From the NCBI GenBank assembly GCA_040902725.1, contig JBBDWU010000007.1, forward strand, positions 1-49,272: 49,272 nucleotides of DNA. The letters are read 5' to 3'. This DNA is from JACVRU01 sp040902725. GTDB taxonomy: Bacteria > Actinomycetota > Thermoleophilia > Gaiellales > Gaiellaceae. Under the pieces are notes generated by a model that was not told the DNA's origin, did no database searches, and was given only the letters and a program-made list of their open reading frames with translations. The number at the start of each line of letters is the position of its first letter. Positions within the stretch are counted from its first letter, which is position 1. Made by a program: the position numbers and the translations under genes. This document shows positions 36,010 to 43,872 of this stretch, one piece after another.

Positions 36010-36015
36010 TACACT
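36010..36015 (+). promoter_or_regulatory. -10 box of the FNR-type reductase gene
   Basis: TACACT, 12 bases before ATG 36028, in the 68-base divergent region. Confidence 0.4.
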
Positions 36016-36027
36016 CGGCGCAAGACG

Positions 36028-36732
36028 ATGAAGGCGACGATCAAGGAAAAGCGAGAGGTCGCCAAGGGCACCCTGCTCGTCCTCTTCGACCTCGGCGGCG
36101 AGCAGCTCGAATACCGGCCGGGCCAGTACTTCTGGGTCGAGCTGCTCGACCCGCCCTACGAGGACGAAAAGGGCCCGCGGCGGCACATCACGGCCGTCAC
36201 CTCGCCGACCGAGCATGGGGTGATCGGGCTGTGCACGCGCCTCCGCGACAGCGCCTTCAAGCGCTCGCTCGCGGAGCTGTCGGTCGGCGCGGAGGTCGTC
36301 GTGGAGCAGCCGAAGGGCGAGTTCGTGCTGCCCGAGGACGCCTCGCGACCGCTCGTCTTCGTCGCCGGCGGGATCGGCATCACCCCGTTCCGCTCGATGC
36401 TCTGCTACATCCGGGACCTCGGCCTGCCGCACAAGGTCACGCTGATCTACTCGAACCGAGACCGTGCCTCGACGGCGTTCCTCGACGAGCTGCAAGAGAT
36501 CGCGCGGGCGAACGTGCGGCTCGTGCTCACAATGACCGACGACGACGACTGGGACGGCGAGCGGCGCCGCATCGACGCCGACTTCATCAAGGATCACCTT
36601 GGCGAGGGGCTGAACGACGCGAGCTACATGGTCGCGGGGCCGACCGACATGGCCAAGGCGGTCACCGCCGAGCTCCATCACGCCGGCGTCGACGAAGAGC
36701 GGATCGCAACCGGCAGCTTCAGCGGCTACTGA
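36028..36732 (+). CDS. FNR-type FAD/NAD(P)H oxidoreductase
   Basis: 234 residues. N-terminal FAD-binding barrel with YRPGQYFWVEL and RRHITAVTSP (the RxxxxS/T FAD motif is modified); C-terminal NAD(P)-binding domain with VFVAGGIGITPFRSML and IYSNRDRASTAFLDEL. The C-terminal aromatic (GSFSGY) fits the FNR nicotinamide-stacking position. There is no 2Fe-2S or cytochrome domain, so it must use a separate electron partner, which is not in the window. Complete. Its stop overlaps the chimeric pseudogene. Confidence 0.92.
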   Translation: MKATIKEKREVAKGTLLVLFDLGGEQLEYRPGQYFWVELLDPPYEDEKGPRRHITAVTSPTEHGVIGLCTRLRDSAFKRSLAELSVGAEVVVEQPKGEFVLPEDASRPLVFVAGGIGITPFRSMLCYIRDLGLPHKVTLIYSNRDRASTAFLDELQEIARANVRLVLTMTDDDDWDGERRRIDADFIKDHLGEGLNDASYMVAGPTDMAKAVTAELHHAGVDEERIATGSFSGY

Positions 36733-37074
36733 GCGCCCAGGGCCCTGCGCCCGCCCAGGCGTGCCACGCGTCGATCGCGACCCGGGCGCTGAAGCGGCGC
36801 TGGTCGCGCGCGCGGAACGGCCCGCCCGTGTAGCGGAGGGCGAGACGGTCGATGTCGCGCAGGTCGACGTCCTCGTCGATGGCCGCGACGCGCCCCAGCA
36901 GGCTGACGTGGCGGCCCCAGTCGTCCCGGTCGAGCACCGTAACCGCCACTCGAGGGTCGCGAGCCGGCGGAAGACCGCGAGCACTGCGTCGGGCCCGCCT
37001 GCGAGGGAGCGCGCGGGCGCCAGCAGGTGGCGTGCGGCGAGGAAGCGGCGGGCGGCCTCGGCGGTGACCTTCAT
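36719..37074 (-). pseudogene. Chimera of a YcaQ-like winged-helix N-terminus and a PPOX C-terminus
   Basis: From ATG 37074 the first ~37 residues (ARRFLAARHLLAPARSLAGG, then AVLAVFRRL) match the start of YcaQ-type winged-helix proteins. The sequence then switches frame near 36965 and continues as the C-terminal part of a PPOX/F420-dependent flavin-fold enzyme (DPRVAVTVLDRDDWGRHVSL, then LALRYTGGPFRARDQRR and a final WHAWAG), ending at 36719. Neither part is complete. Best explained as a deletion that fused two broken genes. A sequencing error alone cannot account for the missing halves. Confidence 0.65.
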
Positions 37075-37087
37075 CCCCGAACGGGTA

Positions 37088-38446
37088 TCAGACGTACCCG
37101 AACACCGGCGGGAAGACGATCACGACGATCGCCGCCCACACGGCGTAGACGGGCAGGTAGTCCGTCTGCCACCGTTCGAGGCCCGTGAACGATCCGCGCC
37201 CTCTCAGGAAGCGGATGTAGAGCACGGCGGACCACGCCAGGTTGACCAACAGGATCACGTTCACGCCCAGCGCCGCCACGCGGTTCGCGCTGAAGCCGAA
37301 CTCGGTGATGCGCGCGGCGATGGCCCACAGCGCTACCGCGTCGGCCAACAGCGCACTGACCACCAGCACGACCTGCATCACGTCGAAGACGCCGGGAGGC
37401 GACCGGGGGTCCCGCGCTGAGACGGAGTAGACGAGCAGGGCAAGGACCACCACCATGAGCAGGTCGAAACCGATGAGCAGGTCGCGCTCGATGTCGACTC
37501 CACGGCCGGTCCACAGCACGGTCCCGAGGAAGGTGACCAGGACGACGGCGAACAGGGGTGTGAAGAGGCGCGTCAACACTGGCGCCATGTTCTCGATCAC
37601 GCTTTGCTTCGCCTCCACCAGCCAGGAGGCGACTACGACCGCCCCAACCGCCCCACACGGCAGCAGCCACGACTCGAAGAAGGGCTCGATGTCAGTCCCG
37701 ATGGACTCGAAGATCAGCGCCATGAACCCCGTGAGGACGGCGCCGCCGAGGGCGATCAGCACGTAGTAGATGAACAGCTCGCCCGAGAATCGAATGAAGT
37801 CCATGCGGCCGCCCACCTGGCGCCAGCGGCCGCCGGCGTACGCGACACCCACGACCAGCCAGAGCGCGATCGGCAGGTGCAGCGCCGTGAGCGCCTCGGT
37901 GGAGCCGCCCGACTCGAACGGATAGGCGTTGGCGAGCACGGCCGCCGCGACGAACGCCACCGCCAGCCAACGGAGCGTGCCGGGGTCCAGCCGTCGCTTC
38001 CAGGCGAAGTAGCCGGTCAGCAGGGGCAAGACGAAGAGACTCAGGTTGCGGGCATAGAAACCGTCGTCCGCGTCCAACTGCATGCCGAAGAGCGCCGGCA
38101 CCTTGATGACCAGGGCCGCCGCCGCCGCGAGACCGAATGCGACGATGGCGTCTGTTCGCGCCGCGGCCTGCGGCTCCCCGGTGTCGGAGGGGGGCACCAC
38201 GAGTTGCTTCCAGAGGCGGTCCGCGTGCTCGCGCGCGAACTCCCGTGAAAGGGCGTCGAGGTCGCCGATGCGCTTCACCGCGATCAGGAACGCCTCATCG
38301 GCGGCGAGCCCCGCGGAGGTCAGCACCGCTACCTGCTCGCGCAGGTGGTCCTCCAACTCCGCTACGTCGACGGAGTGGATCGCCTGCCGGCGGCGGAGGT
38401 AGCTCCGCCATTGGTCGATCTGCTCCTCGAGCCCTGGAGCCGGCAT
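37088..38446 (-). CDS. Permease-prefix-domain membrane protein
   Basis: 452 residues from ATG 38446. The N-terminal permease prefix domain 1 (about 1-85) has ELEDHLREQVAVLTSAGLAA and DEAFLIAVKRIGDLDALSRE. About ten hydrophobic helices follow, e.g. LSLFVLPLLTGYFAW and FIYYVLIALGGAVLTGFMAL (DUF4153-like). These proteins are nearly always paired with a PadR regulator, as here (3 bases between). Function unknown; roles in envelope stress or transport have been suggested for the family. A longer frame upstream runs inside padR. Confidence 0.88.
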   Translation of the reverse strand: MPAPGLEEQIDQWRSYLRRRQAIHSVDVAELEDHLREQVAVLTSAGLAADEAFLIAVKRIGDLDALSREFAREHADRLWKQLVVPPSDTGEPQAAARTDAIVAFGLAAAAALVIKVPALFGMQLDADDGFYARNLSLFVLPLLTGYFAWKRRLDPGTLRWLAVAFVAAAVLANAYPFESGGSTEALTALHLPIALWLVVGVAYAGGRWRQVGGRMDFIRFSGELFIYYVLIALGGAVLTGFMALIFESIGTDIEPFFESWLLPCGAVGAVVVASWLVEAKQSVIENMAPVLTRLFTPLFAVVLVTFLGTVLWTGRGVDIERDLLIGFDLLMVVVLALLVYSVSARDPRSPPGVFDVMQVVLVVSALLADAVALWAIAARITEFGFSANRVAALGVNVILLVNLAWSAVLYIRFLRGRGSFTGLERWQTDYLPVYAVWAAIVVIVFPPVFGYV

Positions 38447-38448
38447 CG

Positions 38449-38808
38449 TCAGGCTCCCTGGCCGGCCGAGACGGGGAGGAAGAGCGGCCCCCAGATGCCC
38501 CGCAGCGTAGCGTCCACCGCTTGCCACTGCCTGCGTTCCTCGGCGAGCTGAGCGCGGCCCCGGGACGTGATCCGGTAGTACTTGCGGCGGCGGCCGCTCT
38601 CCGCGACTTCCCACCGCGCCTCGGCGTGGCCGAGCCGCTCGAGCCGATGCAGAACGGGGTAGAGCATCCCGTCCGTCCACTCCATTCGCCCGCCGGACAA
38701 CTCCCGAACCCGCTGGAGGATCGCGTAGCCGTAGCTTTCCTCTTCGGCCAGGATCGCCAGGACGATCGGGGTCGAGGAAGCGGCTATCAGGTCCTTGTTG
38801 ATCTCCAT
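38449..38808 (-). CDS. PadR family transcriptional regulator
   Basis: 119 residues. Winged helix with the PadR pattern LIAASSTPIVLAILAEEESY, YAILQRVRELSGG, EWTDGMLYPVLHRLERLGH and KYYRITSRGRAQL. Start at ATG 38808 is fixed by homology; the earlier in-frame extension is non-coding. It likely represses its own two-gene operon through the repeat at 38853-38871. Confidence 0.95.
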   Translation of the reverse strand: MEINKDLIAASSTPIVLAILAEEESYGYAILQRVRELSGGRMEWTDGMLYPVLHRLERLGHAEARWEVAESGRRRKYYRITSRGRAQLAEERRQWQAVDATLRGIWGPLFLPVSAGQGA

Positions 38809-38852
38809 GGCCTCACCCGTCGCGCGACGCTGACCAACTCGAATCCGCGCGG

Positions 38853-38871
38853 TACATAGCAGCACTATACA
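38853..38871 (-). promoter_or_regulatory. Candidate PadR operator and -10 box
   Basis: TACATAGcagcaCTATACA is an interrupted inverted repeat (ATAG-N5-CTAT, with outer T/A). On the minus strand the TATAGT within it (38869-38864) is a good -10 box for padR. Overlap of operator and promoter fits autorepression. The rest of 38809-38972 shows nothing else. Confidence 0.5.
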
Positions 38872-38972
38872 TGGCAGCGTTAGGTATTGCACGCTGGCCC
38901 AGGGCCGCTCACCTCGCGGGACCCGTGACGGGGTCGCCTTGGGTGTGGCGTTCAATGCTCAGGACGCCCGTC

Positions 38973-39428
38973 CTATGATGCGTACGCCTTTCGAACGAGC
39001 TCCGCTGTCCACGACCTCGCAGGTGGCGGCGCTTGCACGTCCATCTTCCTGTTCAAGGTCTCGGCGATTTCCTCGAACGAGAGCGCGGGATCCTTTTCGA
39101 GCATCCGGCGGATGCGTGTGCGCCAGCCGAAGTCCATGTTGTTGCAGTGGACGTGCGCCAACCGCACGTTCCACGGCTTCAGCTTCCCGCCGTCCCGTTT
39201 CAAGGTTGGGTAATGGTCGGCGTTCGGTGACCACTTGCGTTGCGGCGCGTAGCGCGGATCGGGCCAAGGATCGAAGTGCCCGCGACCCTTCGGGCAGTAG
39301 CATGTCGGCATCTCGCACGTCAGCTCGAGGAGCTGACCGTGGTTGGCCATCTGGATCAGCACTCCCTTGACGCCGAGCTCCTCCAGGCGCTCAGCAACCG
39401 TTCGTTGGCCCGCTCGTTCGGCCATCAT
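38973..39428 (-). CDS. HNH-like protein with recombinase-type C-terminal helix-turn-helix
   Basis: 151 residues. Start MMAER after GGAGG. The middle has an HNH-like arrangement: CEMPTCYCPKGRGHFDPW (three Cys and a His), NADHYPTLKRDGGKL, NVRLAHVHCNN (Asp-His, Asn, His, Cys-Asn), as in McrA-type nucleases. The C-terminus (SFEEIAETLNRKMDVQAPPP, then SWTAELVRKAYAS) resembles the LN-xxx-W-xx-V helix-turn-helix of serine recombinases. It could be a small DNA-cutting or -binding protein from a mobile element; activity not shown. Confidence 0.6.
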   Translation of the reverse strand: MMAERAGQRTVAERLEELGVKGVLIQMANHGQLLELTCEMPTCYCPKGRGHFDPWPDPRYAPQRKWSPNADHYPTLKRDGGKLKPWNVRLAHVHCNNMDFGWRTRIRRMLEKDPALSFEEIAETLNRKMDVQAPPPARSWTAELVRKAYAS

Positions 39429-39564
39429 CGCCTCCTTCTCGATTCGTTCCTTGGTCGGTCGGCTCGCCGCCGGTCCGCAGGTACGCGTTGACGTCGCCCC
39501 CGGGGTAGAGGCCGGCTGCGCGCAGTTGTTCCGTCACCCTCCGCTTGTGTCTCAGGTACGCCAC
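39391..39564 (-). CDS. Small hypothetical protein upstream of HNH-like gene
   Basis: 57 residues from GTG 39564; overlaps the end of the DUF899 gene by 13 bases and the HNH-like gene by 38. Begins YLRHKRRVTEQLRAAGLYPG, and contains DVNAYLRTGGEPTDQ, an orderly helical start then a disordered tail. No family known. Composition is coding-like, but it is not proven. Confidence 0.4.
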   Translation of the reverse strand: MAYLRHKRRVTEQLRAAGLYPGGDVNAYLRTGGEPTDQGTNREGGDDGRTSGPTNGC

Positions 39565-40256
39565 CCCGGCTCAATCAGGATCCGTCTGGTGGGTTCGTCG
39601 TGCCAGATCCACCACTCGTAGGGCGGGGTCTGTGGGTAGCCCTCGGGCGAGTCCTCCCACTCCTCCTGCCGGCCGAGCGCAGTCATGTCGAGGTAGCTCC
39701 AGGTGCTTCCCAGCGCCTCGTCGCCGCGGGCGTTGATGAAGTACGTGCGGAAGGTGCGGTCGTCGTCGTCTCGGAAGAAGGCGTTGTGGCCGTGCCACTC
39801 GTCGACGCCGAAATCGGCGTCGAAGTCGTCCGTCAGCGTGTACCAGGGGATGTGCTCCCAGCCCATTCGCGCCTGCACGCGCTCGATGTCCGCCTGCGGG
39901 GCGCGTGAGACGAACGCGAGCGAGGTGTCGCGGGCGTTCAGGTGCGCGGGGTGGGCGACCTGGTCAGCCACCATCGAGCAGCCGATGCAGGCATGCTCGG
40001 GCCAGCCGGAGACGCCGGGCTCGTGAAAGGCCCGGTAGACGATCAGCTGGCGACGGCCGTCGAACAGGTCGAGCAGGCTCGCCGGGCCGTCCGGACCCTC
40101 GAAGCGGTACTCCTTCTCCACGGCCATGCGCGGCATCCGGCGGCGTTCGGCGGCAAGCGCATCACGAGCGCGGGTGTGCTCTTTCTCCCTAACGAGTAGT
40201 TCCTCGCGCGCGGCCTCCCATTCCTCCGCTGACACGATGGGGGGCGTGTTCATCAT
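39552..40256 (-). CDS. DUF899 thioredoxin-like protein
   Basis: 234 residues. Family features: the N-terminal EEWEAAREELLVREKEHTRA helix, RRRMPRMAVEKEYRFEG, LFDGRRQLIVYRAF, a Cys pair (ACIGCSMVADQ) and a DMTALGRQEEWEDSPEG end. The thioredoxin-like fold lacks a CxxC at the usual place; the CIGC lies further on. Function unknown; common in actinobacteria and alphaproteobacteria. Complete. Followed by small overlapping genes on the same strand. Confidence 0.93.
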   Translation of the reverse strand: MMNTPPIVSAEEWEAAREELLVREKEHTRARDALAAERRRMPRMAVEKEYRFEGPDGPASLLDLFDGRRQLIVYRAFHEPGVSGWPEHACIGCSMVADQVAHPAHLNARDTSLAFVSRAPQADIERVQARMGWEHIPWYTLTDDFDADFGVDEWHGHNAFFRDDDDRTFRTYFINARGDEALGSTWSYLDMTALGRQEEWEDSPEGYPQTPPYEWWIWHDEPTRRILIEPGWRT

Positions 40257-40295
40257 GAGATCACTCTCCTCTCGTTCTCATCAGTTCAGGCCTGT

Positions 40296-40984
40296 CTATG
40301 AGCCCGACTCGCGTGCTTCCGGGCTGGGGGTAAAGAGCTTCCAGTGCCCCTCGGAGACGACTTCGACGGTGCCGTCGGTCACTTTGATGGCGGTCTGATC
40401 GTCAATCGCGTACGCCGGCACCTGCATGCCGGCGGCCCACTCTTCTGCGTCGGCCATGGTGTTCTCCGGCAGCTCCTCGTGATCCAGGTGCGGAAACATC
40501 GAAAAGCCGACCACCCCCAGCGTTTCATCGCCACCAGTGGGCGGCTTCCACCTGACGAAGTCCTCCCCGATGTTGGGGGCCATCACGATGCTCCCGGCGC
40601 TCAGTCCCACATAGACCGCGCGCAGCGACGGCAAGAGGTCAGCCAGTCCGGACTGCCGCATCCAGAGCACAGATACAAGGGATCGCCGCCATTCACCAGC
40701 AGGACGTCCGTCTCCTGGACCATGGGGACCCACTGCTCTTCATCGATGCTGGGCAGCGCGGTGAGCTCGAGCACCCCCAACGACTTCCAACCCAACTCGC
40801 ACATCGGTGTTCTGGGCTCTTGTCCGCTGATGAACCTCCATGCCAGTTCGGGTTGCCCGAGGGCGTGCGTCGCGGTCGGAATGCAGAGGGCGTTGGACTC
40901 GGCAATCGGTTTGCCCAGAAGGTCGACCAGCGTGTCGTGGATGCTCGCGTTCTTGATGCCAGCGGAAGTGAGAAGAAACCTCAT
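40296..40984 (-). pseudogene. Peptidase S51 (peptidase E-like), frameshifted
   Basis: The N-terminal part from ATG 40984 (MRFLLTSAGIKNASIHDTLV, then VLLVNGGDPLYLC) and the C-terminal part (WMRQSGLADLLPSLRAVYVG, LSAGSIVMAP, HLDHEELP) lie in different frames. Together they make a full-length S51 serine peptidase, with the nucleophile in GLSAGS. The shift is near 40670-40680 and would be repaired by one extra base in TGCT-CTGG. It may be a real inactivating mutation or a sequencing error. Confidence 0.8.
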
Positions 40985-41165
40985 GAGTGCGCTCCTTCGC
41001 TTGAAGTGTAGGCGCGGTGCTTCCCTCAGAGAGACTCAGTAGAGCCGCACAAATCATCGTTCGCCGCAGCCTCGAATTCGCCGACGGACTCTGCTGCGAC
41101 CAATGAGATCGGCGCCGCGGTCCGGTCATAACGAAAAAGACCACCACGGGAGCAAGGACGAACCC

Positions 41166-41362
41166 ATGAAACTGACCACCATGACGCAAGTCACCGCGGC
41201 GGATGGGCCATGGGGGTGGCCGACAACGAGACCATGACGTTCATCAACCAGACCTACCAGCGCGCCGACGCGTTCCTGTTCGGCATAACGATCCAGGTCT
41301 ACCGGCCCACCGGGCGCACGGAGTATGCAACCGCCACCGGCGACCCGGGAGCGCAACGATGA
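41166..41362 (+). pseudogene. Remnant of a DHFR/RibD-C-like reductase
   Basis: Starts MKLTTMTQVT, the usual beginning of the family, then shifts frame at about 41196. It continues WAMGVADNETMTFINQTYQR and ADAFLFG, then jumps directly to a C-terminal-like end (IQVYRPTGRTEYATAT). Two internal deletions are implied. The final TGA overlaps the next ATG (ATGA). The preceding 41042-41165 stretch shows no gene. Confidence 0.6.
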
Positions 41363-42420
41363 ACGGCGAATCGTTGTGGCCGCGGCTCGCGGGGCTGGCG
41401 CTCAGCGTCGAGGGGTGCGAGTACGACCGCCTGCACGCCGTCCTCGCCTACGAGTTCGAGCGTGTCACCACGCAGGTGCGGCTCGTCGGCGCCGGCGCGG
41501 ACGGGCTGGGCGAGGACATTTCGGTGTTCCGCGAGGACGGCACCGCGCTGCACGAGACCCGGCCATCGCTGCCGCTCGAGGGCGAGTGGACGCTGGCCGG
41601 CTTCTGCGACCACCTCGCCACGCTCGAGCTGTGGCCGGAGCCACCGGAGTGGGAGGCGGCACTGCGCTTCCGCAACTGGGCGTTCGAGTCGGCGGCGCTC
41701 GACCTCGCGCTGCGCCAGTCCGGCCGCTCGCTGCACGACGCGCTCGGACTGGAGCCGCAGCCGGTGCGCTTCGTCAACTCGCTCGGCCTCGGCAAGGAGC
41801 CGTCGATCGAGCCGGTGCGCCGGCGGCTCGCCCGCTCCCCCGGTGTTCGCTTCAAGCTCGACGCGGAGGCGACCTGGGGGCCGGCGCTCGTCGAGGAGGT
41901 CGCGGCCACGGGAGCGGTCGACACGATCGACTTCAAGGGCCAGTACGGCTTCGAGGTCGAGGATCCGGAGGCGCTGAGTGCGCTGTACGACCACGTGATT
42001 GCCGCGTTTCCGGACGCGTACCTGGAGGACCCGCACGACCTGCCCGAGATCGCGGAGCGGCTCGGCGGTCACCTCGAGCGCGTGTCTTACGACTCGCCGA
42101 TCCGCGGCGCCGAGGACATCGGCGCGACGCCGCTGGCCGCGCGCGTCGTGAACGTCAAGCCGTCGCGCATCGGTAGCCTGCGCCGGCTGTTCGACGTCTA
42201 CGCACGCTGCGCGCGGGAGCGGCGACCGATGTACGGCGGTGGCATGGGCGAGCTGGGCGTAGGCCGCGGGCAGATCGAGCTGCTCGCCGCGTTGTTCCAC
42301 GCCGATGCGCCCAACGACGTGGCGCCGAGCGCGTACAACGAGGACGACCCGCCGGGCGGACTGCCGGCCAGCCCGCTGGCGCCGCGCCCCGAGGCGACCG
42401 GCTTTCGCTGGGCGGCGTAG
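41359..42420 (+). CDS. Enolase-superfamily (MR/MLE-type) protein
   Basis: 353 residues from ATG 41359. The enolase-superfamily barrel can be traced: a Lys in VRFKLDAEATW, first metal ligand in DTIDFKGQYGFE, second in AYLEDPHDLPE, third in VSYDSPIRGAED, and a second Lys in VVNVKPSRIGSLRR. The N-terminal cap domain (about 1-120) fits. This favours a dipeptide epimerase, o-succinylbenzoate synthase or dehydratase-like activity; the substrate is not clear. A Gly-rich C-terminal section (MYGGGMGELGVGRGQIELLA). Possibly once in an operon with the decayed reductase. Higher GC than the island to the right. Confidence 0.85.
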   Translation: MNGESLWPRLAGLALSVEGCEYDRLHAVLAYEFERVTTQVRLVGAGADGLGEDISVFREDGTALHETRPSLPLEGEWTLAGFCDHLATLELWPEPPEWEAALRFRNWAFESAALDLALRQSGRSLHDALGLEPQPVRFVNSLGLGKEPSIEPVRRRLARSPGVRFKLDAEATWGPALVEEVAATGAVDTIDFKGQYGFEVEDPEALSALYDHVIAAFPDAYLEDPHDLPEIAERLGGHLERVSYDSPIRGAEDIGATPLAARVVNVKPSRIGSLRRLFDVYARCARERRPMYGGGMGELGVGRGQIELLAALFHADAPNDVAPSAYNEDDPPGGLPASPLAPRPEATGFRWAA

Positions 42421-42451
42421 ACGCGCACACCGCGCGCGCCGAGCGTGCTGG

Positions 42452-43090
42452 TCACCGCTGCATCCTTGGATCGTGCGTGGGGTCGGCGTACATGGGAGGG
42501 CAGCCCCGATCGATGGCTTCCGGGCGCAGTTCGTAGTGCCAGGGTTCGTTGCCGTAGATCTGGCACAACCCGAACTCGGCGCCGTGCTCGGACAGCCAGG
42601 CCGTGGCATCGAAGGGCCCGATGTCGACCGCGTCCCCCGACACGTGCGCAGACGCGTGGGGGGTCGCCACCCACTGGGCGGCTTCCGCTTCGGATCCGTA
42701 CTCGGAAACCGCCTCACGAAGAAGCTGATTCTGGTACTCCGGCGAACGCCAGCCACTGTCGACGAAGAACTCGACCCCGTCGCCCGCGGCATCGGTTGCA
42801 GCTTGGCGCAGGGCACCGAGCAGATCGGGGTCGAGGTTGGCTACACCCGGAGTCTCGTCATCAAAGACCGTCGTGCCGTCGGGGACGACGCCGTCAGCCT
42901 CGCCAAAGGCACCACGGTGCTCACCGCGAAGGACGTCGATCGGCGATGCGGCCGTCGAGGACGAGGACGCCAGCAACTGGTAGCCGAGGTCTGCGGCGAT
43001 CGCCGCGATGACGACTAGCAGGCCGGCTGCACGGATCCTGCGAATCCGAATCCGACGGGTCGGTCTTCGTGCTCTTTTGCTGTGGGTCAC
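42452..43090 (-). CDS. D-alanyl-D-alanine carboxypeptidase, VanY-like (M15B)
   Basis: 212 residues from GTG 43090. A basic N-terminus and one membrane helix (AAGLLVVIAAIAADLGYQLL) precede an external M15B domain: FFVDSGWRSPEYQNQLL, SAHVSGDAVDIGPF (zinc His and Asp), EPWHYEL (catalytic Glu and zinc His). It removes the terminal D-Ala of peptidoglycan stem peptides. It is divergent from a VanR/VanS-like pair (86 bases apart), which suggests shared control as in vanRS-vanY loci. No vanHAX genes in the window. Confidence 0.92.
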   Translation of the reverse strand: MTHSKRARRPTRRIRIRRIRAAGLLVVIAAIAADLGYQLLASSSSTAASPIDVLRGEHRGAFGEADGVVPDGTTVFDDETPGVANLDPDLLGALRQAATDAAGDGVEFFVDSGWRSPEYQNQLLREAVSEYGSEAEAAQWVATPHASAHVSGDAVDIGPFDATAWLSEHGAEFGLCQIYGNEPWHYELRPEAIDRGCPPMYADPTHDPRMQR

Positions 43091-43164
43091 GCGTCCATTC
43101 AAGGCAGCGTGGTGTTGCCGGCACGTATCTGGTTTTCCATATGCCGACGACATACGCCAGCTCG

Positions 43165-43170
43165 TAGCAT
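43165..43170 (+). promoter_or_regulatory. Leaderless -10 box of the vanR-like gene
   Basis: TAGCAT ends exactly 6 bases before ATG 43177. The 86-base divergent region also holds the vanY-like promoter, for which no clear box is seen. Confidence 0.55.
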
Positions 43171-43176
43171 CGGAGC

Positions 43177-43872
43177 ATGCGTGTCTTGATCGTGGAGGAC
43201 GAGCCCTATCTGGCGGAAGCCATCCGCGATGGCCTACGCCTGGAAGCGATCGCCGCCGACATCGCAGGTGACGGCGACACCGCACTGGGGCTGCTGGGCG
43301 TCAACGCCTACGACATCGCCGTTCTCGACCGGGATATTCCCGGCCCCTCCGGCGACGAGATCGCCGAACGCATCGTCGCCTCCGGCAGCGGCATGCCGAT
43401 CCTCATGCTCACCGCTGCCGACCGTCTCGACGACAAGGCCACCGGGTTCGAGCTCGGCGCCGACGACTACCTCACGAAGCCGTTCGAGCTCCGAGAGCTC
43501 GTGCTCCGTCTCCGAGCGCTCGACCGCAGGCGCGCCCACAACAGGCCGCCTGTGCGAGAGATCGCAGGCCTGCGGCTGGATCCGTTCCGCCGCGAGGTCT
43601 ACCGCGACGGCCGCTACGTCGCGCTGACCCGGAAGCAGTTCGCAGTGCTCGAAGTCCTCGTCGCTGCCGAAGGCGGCGTCGTCAGCGCCGAAGAGCTCCT
43701 AGCGCGAGCATGGGACGAGAACGCAGACCCGTTCACCAACGCCGTGCGCATCACGGTCTCGGGACTGCGCAAACGGCTCGGCGAACCCTGGATCATCGCC
43801 ACCGTGGCCGGCGCCGGCTACCGCATCGACACTCAACCAGACGCCGGGCGTGAGGAAGGAGACCGTGGCTAG
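43177..43872 (+). CDS. OmpR/PhoB-type response regulator, VanR-like
   Basis: 231 residues. Receiver domain with acidic pocket VEDEPYLAEA, phospho-acceptor Asp in DIAVLDRDIPG (about residue 51), Thr and Lys in LTAADR and YLTKPFEL. C-terminal winged helix (LTRKQFAVLEVLVAAEGGVV, NAVRITVSGLRKRLG, IATVAGAGYRI). Overlaps the kinase gene start by 8 bases. Likely controls the divergent vanY-like gene. Confidence 0.95.
   Translation: MRVLIVEDEPYLAEAIRDGLRLEAIAADIAGDGDTALGLLGVNAYDIAVLDRDIPGPSGDEIAERIVASGSGMPILMLTAADRLDDKATGFELGADDYLTKPFELRELVLRLRALDRRRAHNRPPVREIAGLRLDPFRREVYRDGRYVALTRKQFAVLEVLVAAEGGVVSAEELLARAWDENADPFTNAVRITVSGLRKRLGEPWIIATVAGAGYRIDTQPDAGREEGDRG

Noticed and set aside
35764..37074. 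Long minus-strand open frame across the reductase gene
   Set aside because: It runs antisense to a complete FNR-type enzyme; only its first ~40 codons carry homology (winged-helix remnant).
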